Below, piece after piece: positions 9,332 to 16,783 of a stretch of DNA of 50,537 nucleotides (positions are counted from its first letter, which is position 1; each line of letters opens with the position of its first letter). The position numbers and the translations under genes were made by a program. Where the stretch lies: contig CALXKM010000023.1 in NCBI GenBank assembly GCA_944388865.1, positions 1-50,537 on the forward strand. Reading direction: 5' to 3'. The notes under the pieces were generated by a model. The model ran no database searches, was not told the DNA's origin, and worked only from the letters and a program-made list of their open reading frames with translations. The DNA comes from an uncultured Duodenibacillus sp. (GTDB lineage Bacteria > Pseudomonadota > Gammaproteobacteria > Burkholderiales > Burkholderiaceae_F).

Positions 9332-10339
9332 ATGATGCACTTTAACGCGCGCATTCCGGCCCGAGCATTCGGATTTGAGTCCGATCACACGGTCCTAGGG
9401 TTCAAGCCGACGCAAAAGACGCCCGCTGCGGCACGCCTCATCACGCCCGATGAAGATCACCTCTTTGATCCCGAGTTCTTCGAAGAGCTCAGGCTCTGGT
9501 GGGAATGGGACGACACCCGCTCGCCCCTGTACATCTCCGGCCCGAGCGGCTGCGGCAAAACGTCTACCGTCTTGCAGTTTCTTGCCCGCGTCCAAGCGCC
9601 CGTCGTCACGATTACGTGCCGCAGACGCACGGAGAAAAATGACCTGATCGGTCAGTGGGGCATAAATGCCTCGGGCGGCTTTTCCTGGTTCGACGGCCCT
9701 GCCGCCATAGCATGGCGGCACGGATGCGTTCTCGTCATCAATGAGTTTTCGCTTGCGCCCTCAGAAGTCTGGGTGGCGCTCAACGATCTCTTTGAGGGCG
9801 ATGCGCTTTTCATTGAACGCAAAAGAGAACTCATCGCCCGGCACCCCAACGCACGCGTCATAGTCACCGACAATTGCCGCTGCGGCGGAGCCGGAATGGA
9901 CTCTCAGTACCTTGCCCGCAATCTGCAAGACACGAGCACAATCGAGCGCTTCTGGCACCTTGAGGCCAGATGGCCTGCGCGTGAAGCCGAAAAGATGCTG
10001 CTGATGCGAAAAACCCGCAAAGCAGCCTCAGGCTTATCTGCACTCGAGCACGAAGCCATTGTCGAGGCACTGCTGCAGTTTGCAGCAAAGACTCGGCAAA
10101 CGGATGAAACTCAGACAAAGAAAAACCCGAATCTGCGGGCAATTTCACCCCGCGTTCTGATTCGCTTTGCCGAGATTTTTCTGACGCTTGTCTCGCAGCA
10201 CGCGCCCGTGCCCGACCCCGTCAAGACGGCTCTTGCCATGGCATTTGCCAACGGCTGCGCGCCGTCGGAAAGCTACGCCTTGCAGCAGCTTGCTCACTTT
10301 GAGCTCGCTGGCCTTGCCGCTGCGCGCAAAACTGCCTGA
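9332..10339 (+). CDS. CobS/MoxR-like AAA ATPase of the conjugation-type module
   Basis: The 335-residue product is a single AAA+ domain of the MoxR/CobS clade. Walker A is GPSGCGKT at 70-77, Walker B region VLVINEFSL at about 133-141, and sensor 1 region VIVTDNC follows. The usual Walker B Asp-Glu is Asn-Glu here, which is unusual. Related cobS-like genes are carried on SXT/R391 elements, which fits the TraD gene downstream; the actual role is unknown. There is no sign of cobalt chelatase partners. Two ATG codons are possible (9332 or 9335). AAGGAG is 9 nt before the first, and a two-codon ORF overlapping the start could allow reinitiation control. Confidence 0.8.
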   Translation: MMHFNARIPARAFGFESDHTVLGFKPTQKTPAAARLITPDEDHLFDPEFFEELRLWWEWDDTRSPLYISGPSGCGKTSTVLQFLARVQAPVVTITCRRRTEKNDLIGQWGINASGGFSWFDGPAAIAWRHGCVLVINEFSLAPSEVWVALNDLFEGDALFIERKRELIARHPNARVIVTDNCRCGGAGMDSQYLARNLQDTSTIERFWHLEARWPAREAEKMLLMRKTRKAASGLSALEHEAIVEALLQFAAKTRQTDETQTKKNPNLRAISPRVLIRFAEIFLTLVSQHAPVPDPVKTALAMAFANGCAPSESYALQQLAHFELAGLAAARKTA

Positions 10340-10504
10340 AGCTTCCGTCTTCTAAGGGTTTGCCGCTTAGCCAATGCCGGCATCTGAAAATTTTTTCTTT
10401 GCTTTTTGGGGACAAACCCGCAACTTTTCCCCAAAAGCCGCACGCGGCGCAAAGGAGAAATTTGCGTGCACTCTGTCCCCCTTTTTATGGAGGAGATCTG
10501 CACC

Positions 10505-10780
10505 ATGCAGCAAGCATTTGACTTTCGACTGACGACGGAATCGGCGCCCGCGTTTCTGACTCGGCCCGCAGACAGAAGTTCTGCGCCCGACGTTTTAGAC
10601 AAAGACAAGCCCGAGAGCTCAGCCCTCAAGGCACCTCTAGCGCCCTGTCCTTTCTTTGTCATTGCCAGAGACCACGCTCTTGCCGATAAAAGAAATGCGC
10701 CCGATGCTGCGCGAAAAGCGCCCGTTAAAAGGCGCTGCCGCCCGGCAGCTCAAAGGACTCCAAGCGAAGTCTCGCTTTGA
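10505..10780 (+). CDS. Hypothetical 91-aa protein, possibly frameshifted
   Basis: I do not recognise this product. A strong site GGAGGAG lies 9 nt before the ATG, so translation beginning here is likely. The protein is hydrophilic and starts MQQAFDFRLTTES; its last third is basic and rich in Arg, Ala and Pro, which looks like out-of-frame sequence. From about 10650 the +1 frame has better codon use and a more protein-like pattern of hydrophobic residues. A frameshift or programmed shift between about 10641 and 10750 is possible. It sits between the AAA ATPase and the 518-aa protein. Confidence 0.55.
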   Translation: MQQAFDFRLTTESAPAFLTRPADRSSAPDVLDKDKPESSALKAPLAPCPFFVIARDHALADKRNAPDAARKAPVKRRCRPAAQRTPSEVSL

Positions 10781-10904
10781 TGTCTTCGACCTGACGCTTT
10801 TTGTCTTCGTGCTTGAAAAATTTTTGACCAACGGCTTCGTCCCGGAGTTGTACCGCTTCTTGAGGCGTTCATGCACTCCGGGCCGGCGCCTTCTCTGTAA
10901 ATAG
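10692..10904 (+). CDS. Overlapping small ORF or displaced C-terminus of the preceding gene
   Basis: This 70-residue frame is +1 relative to the gene starting at 10505 and overlaps its last 89 nt. It reads MRPMLREKRP at the start and includes an amphipathic or hydrophobic stretch FDVFDLTLFVFVLEKFL. In the same frame a TAG at 10638-10640 blocks extension upstream. No good ribosome-binding site precedes the ATG, so it is either translationally coupled or the true C-terminus of the upstream gene after a frameshift. No family recognised. Confidence 0.35.
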   Translation, partial: EMRPMLREKRPLKGAAARQLKGLQAKSRFDVFDLTLFVFVLEKFLTNGFVPELYRFLRRSCTPGRRLLCK

Positions 10905-10964
10905 CCGTCTTGTCGCTGCTGTCAGCACATGCCTGTGTAGAACTTTCCGTGTTCCCTGCAATAG

Positions 10965-12521
10965 ATGTCGTTTGCCTCAACGCTTCGCCCTACCAAATCA
11001 AAAACAACCGCAGAACGTGTTCTGGCAAAAGGCCTGCTTGAGAGGCGCTTGGGCACTACGCGTCTTATCGATGAGCTGCTTGCTTTGGATATTTCTTTAT
11101 CTCGGGCGCTTGAACTCGCTCAGCTTGCGGCCGCGCTTTTGATCCAAACAAAAAACGACGGACTTCACTTGCATGTCCTCGAACAAAGTCTGAAGCTGCT
11201 GCGGCTTGCCGCCGCGGCAGGAGCACTGCGAAATCTCTCGGCTTGCCAGAGCCTTGCCTACATCCTGGCCGGCGCTGCAAGCCTCCTGCCTTGCCCGGCT
11301 CTTGCTCTCAAGAACATCATCGGACGCCGCAGTCTGCTTCTTTATTGCGCACTCGTGCGTTTTGTCCGCAAAGCACAACTGCAAGTGAGCGCACACGAAC
11401 GCCTTCTTTTGCCCGCTTGGCAATTTCTGCTACTTGCCCGCATTGCGGCAAAGACAAATCGCACCGCTGACCACAGGCTTGCTTTTACCCAAGACATCAT
11501 GATGGCCCTTGCCTCAAGCGCCGCTCGCTCTCCTGAGCCCGTTCGCGTGCTCAAAGCCCGCAGTCCCGATAAAGGCATGCTCTTTTTGGTGCTTGCCGAT
11601 CTTGCGCACTTTCTGCTCAAGGAAAACAATGCACAAAAGCTTTCCTGCAAACCTTCGCGCAGAATGCTCAGAGAGTGCGAGCGCAGAATCTGCTCTGCGC
11701 TGTTTGCCTGCGGTGCGGCGCACTCCGTCGTCGAACTTGCCGATCCCCTTGGCGGCATGTTCGGCACTCATGCGAACGCAAGACGCAAAGCTCTTCTTCT
11801 AGAGCACTCTTTTGCCGAAGGACTCATTGATCTTCTTGTATCAACAGCCTCTGCCTGCCAAACAACGCTCCCCGTATTTGTTTTTGAACAACTGCTTTTT
11901 AGTTGTCTTTCGAAAGAAACAGGCCTTGCGCTGCAGCAGAATACGACCGAGGGCGAAATTGCCGTCTGTGAGCATGAGCTCAAAACACAAGCCTTGCCTG
12001 TGCCGCTGCTCACTGAGTTCAGACAAGCCGCCCAAGAAATTGAAAAGAGCATTGCCGCCAACGCCTCGCGAAAAGACTTTCACGTCTTTCGCGCAGCCTT
12101 TTCCTATGTTGAAGAACAGATTGAAGCCCCCTTTGAGGCTGAGAATCATTTTTTTATTTTCATCGAACGCTCGCGCCTTCCAGATGCTGCGCTTTGGGCG
12201 CCTGTGCTTGGCTCATGCGGAGTGCTCGTCTGTGAATCAAAAGGCGCACCCGAGCGCAAATGGCGCAGCGAACGCGCAGACTTTTTCAAAATGGAAGTTG
12301 CCGACGGCTTTGTCTTCGTTCTTGACCGCACGCCGCTTCTTGAGCTGCAGCCGCTTGCGCTTGCCTCAAGGCTGCGCAGCCGAAAAGCAGCCCCTGCGGC
12401 AGCTTTGAACCTTCTGGCATGGACGGCAAGCGAGCTGCTCTTATTCAGCGAGCTCAAAAAAGAAATCGCAGAACTGCGCGCTCTTTTAGAGTCTGAACAG
12501 CAAAAGGGAGACGTTTCTTGA
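10965..12521 (+). CDS. Unrecognised 518-aa protein in the traI position
   Basis: I cannot assign a family. The protein is rich in Ala, Leu and Arg and mostly predicted alpha-helical without clear membrane spans or a signal peptide. Two histidine-containing stretches near the N-terminus (GLHLHVLEQSL around residues 65-76, and HERLL near 143-147) recall loosely the histidine-rich GGLLxHSLEVA region of MobH/TraI_2 relaxases, but the catalytic pattern is not complete. Its position directly before traD with an overlapping stop/start (TGA at 12519-12521, TTG at 12518) is the traI position of SXT-type elements. A diverged, inactive relaxase or an unrelated module protein are both possible. The ATG at 10965 lacks a strong ribosome-binding site. 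Confidence 0.7.
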   Translation: MSFASTLRPTKSKTTAERVLAKGLLERRLGTTRLIDELLALDISLSRALELAQLAAALLIQTKNDGLHLHVLEQSLKLLRLAAAAGALRNLSACQSLAYILAGAASLLPCPALALKNIIGRRSLLLYCALVRFVRKAQLQVSAHERLLLPAWQFLLLARIAAKTNRTADHRLAFTQDIMMALASSAARSPEPVRVLKARSPDKGMLFLVLADLAHFLLKENNAQKLSCKPSRRMLRECERRICSALFACGAAHSVVELADPLGGMFGTHANARRKALLLEHSFAEGLIDLLVSTASACQTTLPVFVFEQLLFSCLSKETGLALQQNTTEGEIAVCEHELKTQALPVPLLTEFRQAAQEIEKSIAANASRKDFHVFRAAFSYVEEQIEAPFEAENHFFIFIERSRLPDAALWAPVLGSCGVLVCESKGAPERKWRSERADFFKMEVADGFVFVLDRTPLLELQPLALASRLRSRKAAPAAALNLLAWTASELLLFSELKKEIAELRALLESEQQKGDVS

Positions 12522-14368
12522 ATAAACGCCGTTCGCTTTTTACGGCCGATGCCCAAAGTCTTATCGCCCGCACCTGGCGTCCTGTCGTTGAGCTGCCTGC
12601 CGCCATGATCTGGTGCGCCGCAGCCGTTTATGCGCTTGTCTGCTCTGCCCCACTATCGATCAGCAGGGCGCTTTTAGCCGTCTCAATCGTGATGGGGCTG
12701 CGGCGGCTGCATTCAGCCTTCGTCGTGCTGCGCGCACGCGCACTTCTTGCCGGCAGGGCGCCAGGTTTTCACAGCACAGAATCCTTGGCGCGCCGCGTCA
12801 GGCGCTCATTCAAACCCCGCTCTCTGGTTTGGTTCGGCAAAGGCTTTGATTGGACGCCCGAACACTCGCAAAAGCTCTATGAGCTAAGCCGCGTCGACAT
12901 CTCCCGCATGGTGCCTGCGGCTGCGCTAAGGCGCATCCTTGTGCGCGCACCTGCGCCGCAGCCGGGAGCCATCGGGCTTGCCGCCATTGACGGACTCGAG
13001 AAAGAGCTCTCGGACATCACGGTTTCCGACAAAACGCTCGAAGGCGGCACGCTCATCGTTGGCACCACGCAGGCCGGGAAAGGCGTGCTGCTCACAAACC
13101 TCGTCACACAGGCCATCGTGCGCGGCGACACCGTCATCATCGTCGATCCCAAAATGAGCTCTCGACTCAAGGACGCTGCCTCAGCTGCGTGCAGAAGCGC
13201 CGGCCGCTGCGAACCTGCATTTTTTCATCCAAACGCCGAGCACGGCATTCGCCTCAACCCGCTCGAGCACTTTGAGCGCGCAAGCGAACTTGCCAGCCGC
13301 ATCACGGCCGTCATGACCGAAGACGGCCCCTTCACCGCCTTTGCCTGGTCTGCGGTCAACATGGTCTGCAATCTGCTCTTAGCCTGCGGACAAAAGCCAA
13401 CTCTGGCCGACATTGAGTCCGTGCTCAACGGGGCGCTCGAAGCAAAGCTCGCCGAGGCACTGCGCAAAAGCTGGGGTGAAAATCGTTTTGAACTGTGCAA
13501 AACCGATGCGCATTCGCGCGGCCTCAGAGGGCGCGAGCTGATGCTCGACATTTTGAAAAACTGGCGACAGTCTTCTGACCTCAATCCCGCCATTGAAGCG
13601 GCTGCCGCCGTCTACGGCCACGATCCCCTGCACTACGCCAAGATCACAGCAAGCCTCATGCCTGTCTTAGGCATGCTTACGAGCGGCTCGCTGCGCTCGA
13701 GCCTCTCACCTGGGGCCGAAAACGACAACGATCCAAGGCCGGCAGCGTCCTTGACGGACATTCTCGACAAAAAAGGCGTGCTCTATGTCTGCCTCAATTC
13801 CCTTCCCGATCCAATGGTTGCTTCGGCCATCGGTTCCATTTTGCTTGCCGACCTTGCCAGCTGCGCGGGCAACCGCTACAACAACCCCGACATCGAACGC
13901 AACACGGTTTGGCTTTTTGTCGATGAGTGCTCCAACGTCATGAACAAGTCTCTCATCGAAATTCTCAACAAAGGCGCCGAATCGGGCATTCGCACCACAG
14001 CAGCCATGCAGACGGTAAGCGACCTGGCCGCTCGTCTTGGCAGCGCCGATGAAGCCCGCATGGCTTTGGGAAACTTCAATACGCTCGTCGCTCTACGAAC
14101 GAAGGATCGCTTCACGCAGAACTTCGTCACGGAGACCTTCGGCAGAACCTATATCGCCAATCACGGCGCAACGCTCACCACGTCCTCGGACTCCTTGCAG
14201 GCGGGCAGCTTTTCGGCCTCTTATTCAAGACAGCTTTCGGGCGAACGCGATGACCTGATTCCTCCAGAAATGCTCGGGCGTCTGCCCAACTGCGAATTCT
14301 TCGCAAGCATTGCGGGCGGGCGCATCGTCAAAGGCCGCATTCCGATACTCTCAAGCACCAGACAATAA
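12518..14368 (+). CDS. traD: TraD-type conjugative coupling protein (VirD4 family), altered Walker A
   Basis: The 616-residue product matches coupling proteins of SXT and PFGI-like integrative elements, which dock the relaxase-DNA complex to the secretion channel and pump DNA. Two membrane segments lie at about 24-44 and 48-62. WFGKGFDW at 105-112 is typical. The nucleotide-binding region runs GGTLIVGTTQAGKG to about 189, then VIIVDPK. Walker B is VWLFVDE at about 464-470, and TKDRFTQNFVTETFG follows. The P-loop ends GKG where GKT or GKS is needed to coordinate Mg-ATP, so activity is doubtful. I chose the TTG at 12518: GGGAG lies about 8 nt upstream and it overlaps the preceding stop. Confidence 0.88.
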   Translation: MNKRRSLFTADAQSLIARTWRPVVELPAAMIWCAAAVYALVCSAPLSISRALLAVSIVMGLRRLHSAFVVLRARALLAGRAPGFHSTESLARRVRRSFKPRSLVWFGKGFDWTPEHSQKLYELSRVDISRMVPAAALRRILVRAPAPQPGAIGLAAIDGLEKELSDITVSDKTLEGGTLIVGTTQAGKGVLLTNLVTQAIVRGDTVIIVDPKMSSRLKDAASAACRSAGRCEPAFFHPNAEHGIRLNPLEHFERASELASRITAVMTEDGPFTAFAWSAVNMVCNLLLACGQKPTLADIESVLNGALEAKLAEALRKSWGENRFELCKTDAHSRGLRGRELMLDILKNWRQSSDLNPAIEAAAAVYGHDPLHYAKITASLMPVLGMLTSGSLRSSLSPGAENDNDPRPAASLTDILDKKGVLYVCLNSLPDPMVASAIGSILLADLASCAGNRYNNPDIERNTVWLFVDECSNVMNKSLIEILNKGAESGIRTTAAMQTVSDLAARLGSADEARMALGNFNTLVALRTKDRFTQNFVTETFGRTYIANHGATLTTSSDSLQAGSFSASYSRQLSGERDDLIPPEMLGRLPNCEFFASIAGGRIVKGRIPILSSTRQ

Positions 14369-14376
14369 CGATCGCC

Positions 14377-15018
14377 ATGGATGTCGTTTTTCTTTTGCGC
14401 CGCACCCTGGCGGCAAGTCTTGCGCTGAGCATTGTGCTGTGGACGACGGCAGCCTTGCTCGCGACTCCCGAAACTGCCAGCCGCGTCCTTTCGGCTGAGT
14501 TGAGCTCATCCTCGTCGGCGTGCAGACAGCACCTTGTCGACTGCGCAAGGCCCATTGCCGCTCCCTTTTCATTTGTTTTGCGCTCCCTCCCGCGACCGAA
14601 TCCAGACCTTTCTTATTTCTTGCCTGAAGAGGCGGCAGTCATCGGCGACGCACTCCATGCGCTGCGCCGCAGTTTGTCGGAATGGCTCGAAGAGCGCACA
14701 AGAACCCTCAATCTGCTCGTTTTGCTAGCCGTTTTGCGCTGCTGCGGACTGGTCGATGGATTTTTGGCGCTTGCTGTTTTTGCCGCAGCCGCGCTCACAG
14801 ACGCTTTGAGCATGCGCAAAATCGCCGCACTTGGCTTCATGCCGCCCTTGCCGGGCATAAATTTCTGGCTTGCCCGTGCAGGTTCAGTTTGTCTCGGAAT
14901 CTCGGCTGGCGTAGGCGTCATGCCTTTTTCGGCAGCGCCCCTGGTGATGTTCTGGGCGTTGGCAGCAGCACTTTGCTGCGCGGCAGGCTGGGTGAGAACC
15001 TTTCACAGGTTTCGTTGA
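14377..15018 (+). CDS. DUF4400/TraJ-like integrating-element membrane protein
   Basis: The 213-residue protein has an N-terminal membrane segment (about 8-30), a central hydrophilic part and two or three more membrane segments (about 107-130, 150-172, 178-200). The segment CCGLVDGFLALAVFAAAALTD resembles the LVDG core of DUF4400 proteins, which directly follow traD in SXT- and PFGI-like elements; this order is kept here with an 8-nt gap. Their role is an accessory to transfer and is poorly known. The assignment rests on position plus a short motif. No further tra genes follow: the next feature is the IscB locus on the other strand. Confidence 0.6.
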   Translation: MDVVFLLRRTLAASLALSIVLWTTAALLATPETASRVLSAELSSSSSACRQHLVDCARPIAAPFSFVLRSLPRPNPDLSYFLPEEAAVIGDALHALRRSLSEWLEERTRTLNLLVLLAVLRCCGLVDGFLALAVFAAAALTDALSMRKIAALGFMPPLPGINFWLARAGSVCLGISAGVGVMPFSAAPLVMFWALAAALCCAAGWVRTFHRFR

Positions 15019-15021
15019 GAA

Positions 15022-15043
15022 GAAAAAGCGGTGCGGGCACCGC
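15022..15043 (-). terminator. Terminator downstream of iscB
   Basis: On the minus strand GCGGTG, a CCCG loop and CACCGC form a stem followed by TTTTTCTT. It lies about 160 nt past the iscB stop codon. The T-run is only on this strand, so it serves leftward transcription. Confidence 0.75.
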
Positions 15044-15126
15044 CTCCTGCGCCCGAGGCTTTCGGCATTGATGCAGGATGCGGTGCTCGTCTTCAGGCAA
15101 GAAGAGAGATGAACTTATGGATATTT

Positions 15127-15140
15127 CCCAAAAGCTGTGG
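15127..15140 (+). repeat. Degenerate third copy of the iscB-flanking repeat
   Basis: CCCAAAAGCTGTGG matches the first 14 bases of the repeat at 15183-15200 at 13 of 14 positions. With the preceding ATTT it matches the inward-reading right copy at 17 of 18 positions. It lies in direct orientation 56 nt left of the perfect copy. Confidence 0.6.
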
Positions 15141-15182
15141 GTTCTGCATGTTTTTGACTCCTTCCGAATCAGATGTTTCTAT

Positions 15183-15200
15183 CCCAAAACCTGTGGAGTA
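15183..15200 (+). repeat. Left arm of an 18-bp inverted repeat bracketing iscB
   Basis: CCCAAAACCTGTGGAGTA is an exact reverse complement of 16754-16771. It ends 3 nt from the iscB stop codon (15204-15206). The arms enclose the iscB gene and the omega-RNA region, so they may mark the ends of a 1.59-kb unit. I see no target-site duplication just outside. Confidence 0.75.
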
Positions 15201-15203
15201 CGG

Positions 15204-16502
15204 TCAGGCAAATGCGTAGCCATATCCGTCACTTCTTGCCAGTACACGACAGTTTTTTGCCTGTCCTTTGACTCGAAAACCAGGCATCAGAAGAACCACA
15301 CTGCCGTCGGCAGACGGATAAGCATTTCCGTTCCAAATGCCCGGATGCTTGCCTTTACTCACCTTGATTTGGACATAGTCTCCGGTTCCTACTCCGTGCG
15401 GACGCTTTTGCCGCATGAAATAACAGACCGGAAAGCCGTATCTGTCTGTGCGCGTGCGTTTGTACTGTCCGCGGCCTGTGCAGGTCACAGACAGCACCCG
15501 CATGTCCGGGCAATAGTTCACAGCGTTGACGCAGCCGACGCAAAGCGCATCTAGCCAGTGTTCCTTAGGAATATCGAAGACATGCCGGTTGAATTTGGTC
15601 TGAGCGCCGGATCCGGTTTGCACAGAAAGTCCGGTGGCCTTAAGCTGCCGGAACAAAGCCCACCGCGTCGCATTGACAGAGGCAGCATCCTTAAGCGGCG
15701 ATTTGAGCTGTTTCCGGATGCGGGTCAGAAGTGCCGGCTTGCCCTTAAGAAACTCCTCAAGCGGCCTTGCACCTTTTTTCTGATTGCACTGCACGCACGC
15801 TATCGCAAGGTTGGAAACACGGTTTGAGCCGCCCTTCGCTTTCGGGACAATGTGCTCAATATTCAAAGGAACTCCGCTTTTGCCGCAGTAGACGCATTTG
15901 CGGCCAAACTTCTCAAGCAGACATTCCTTCAGTTCATATCCGGCAAGTTCTCCCTGCTGATACTCAACGCCTGCAATATCTGCTTTCTGCATCTGATGCG
16001 TGTCAAACTTCACAAGTTCCTGCACCAGACCGATGACAGGGGCGAGCCGGCGCAAGCGGTTTACCCATGACAAAGTTGTATTGACGCGGTGCTGCAGACT
16101 GGGCGGCAGCCAGCCCTCCGGTCTTCTGCGGTTGTTGAAGCGTTTTGCCCTGTAGCGAAGATTGCGGCTTCGTCGGCCTCTGCGCAAGGCACGTCTTGAC
16201 AACAGGGCATCCCGAATCGAAACGCCCCGGTGTTTCAGATTGATGAAAAAGAGTGCGTGGTGCGCTTTATTTTCATCTTCACGGACAACGGCAATGCCGG
16301 TCTCTTTGGAGCCTGGATCAATCTTTACGAGCACGGACTGCACTTTGCTGTCGGCAAGCGTGCGATCGACAAGTCTGATCGTAAACGGATGCAGCCTGTG
16401 AACACGTGCGCGTCCTTTTTTGAGAATGCGTCTTGCTCGTGCCGGCGTTGTCGGCATCAGCGGCTTGTGATCCTTATCGAGTACAAAAACTTTCACTGTC
16501 AT
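15204..16502 (-). CDS. iscB: IscB, omega-RNA-guided HNH/RuvC nuclease
   Basis: The 432-residue protein has the complete IscB architecture. The N-terminal PLMP domain has KPLMP at 13-17. RuvC-I has Asp62 in VKIDPGS. An arginine-rich bridge helix covers about 103-127 (RRALRRGRRSRN). RuvC-II has Glu162 in LVQELVKFD. The inserted HNH domain has zinc-type cysteines CVYC at 203-206, EHIVPKAKGG at 216-225 and CVQCN at 236-240. RuvC-III has His315/Asp318 in KEHWLDAL. All catalytic residues appear intact. IscB proteins, ancestors of Cas9, are encoded by IS200/IS605-type elements and cut DNA guided by an omega-RNA transcribed just upstream, which is present here. No TnpA transposase is adjacent. The start ATG overlaps the last RNA hairpin region, with AAGGGA just before it. 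Confidence 0.94.
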   Translation of the reverse strand: MTVKVFVLDKDHKPLMPTTPARARRILKKGRARVHRLHPFTIRLVDRTLADSKVQSVLVKIDPGSKETGIAVVREDENKAHHALFFINLKHRGVSIRDALLSRRALRRGRRSRNLRYRAKRFNNRRRPEGWLPPSLQHRVNTTLSWVNRLRRLAPVIGLVQELVKFDTHQMQKADIAGVEYQQGELAGYELKECLLEKFGRKCVYCGKSGVPLNIEHIVPKAKGGSNRVSNLAIACVQCNQKKGARPLEEFLKGKPALLTRIRKQLKSPLKDAASVNATRWALFRQLKATGLSVQTGSGAQTKFNRHVFDIPKEHWLDALCVGCVNAVNYCPDMRVLSVTCTGRGQYKRTRTDRYGFPVCYFMRQKRPHGVGTGDYVQIKVSKGKHPGIWNGNAYPSADGSVVLLMPGFRVKGQAKNCRVLARSDGYGYAFA

Positions 16503-16735
16503 TTCCCTTACGGGAGCAGGCGGCGGCGTCTTCCGAAACCGACACCCGTGTCAAATCAAAATGTTCCCCTCGCCCATGTTGAACACCGGCATCACGTCCG
16601 CACCCGTTTCGTGCTCTCCCACAGCTTGTCTGCTGCGCGGACTTCAAGAGGCCGGAGCTGAGGAAGCACCCCGGCGTTGGTCTTTAACACTGTGTTCAAC
16701 GTAGTTCACTCCACATAAAGTTCACTTGGGCTGGG
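16503..16735 (-). ncRNA. Candidate omega-RNA scaffold of IscB
   Basis: The non-coding region immediately 5' of iscB is heavily structured on the minus strand. GTTGAACAC (16700-16692) pairs perfectly with GTGTTCAAC (16586-16578), enclosing the middle. A hairpin GCCGG/CCGGC spans 16675-16651. GTCCGCGC (16642-16635) pairs with GTGCGGAC (16603-16596). CCC-GTAA-GGG at the 3' end abuts the start codon. Length (about 230 nt) and position match known omega-RNAs. The guide should be the 5' end of this RNA, reading from outside the element, but I cannot fix the 5' boundary, so the end given is approximate. Confidence 0.72.
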
Positions 16736-16753
16736 CTATCGAAATCTGCGGGT

Positions 16754-16771
16754 TACTCCACAGGTTTTGGG
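16754..16771 (-). repeat. Right arm of the 18-bp inverted repeat
   Basis: TACTCCACAGGTTTTGGG is the exact reverse complement of 15183-15200. It lies 12 nt beyond the stop codon of the flavodoxin-like gene and about 250 nt upstream of the iscB start, just outside the omega-RNA region. Confidence 0.75.
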
Positions 16772-16783
16772 AAATAGCCAAAC

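Noticed and set aside
9332-10339. Cobaltochelatase subunit CobS for B12 synthesis
   Set aside because: Only the AAA fold is shared. There is no CobT/CobN partner, and the neighbours are conjugation-type genes.
15078-15554. 158-aa + strand frame over the iscB 3' end
   Set aside because: Antisense shadow of iscB with no initiation signal or domain.
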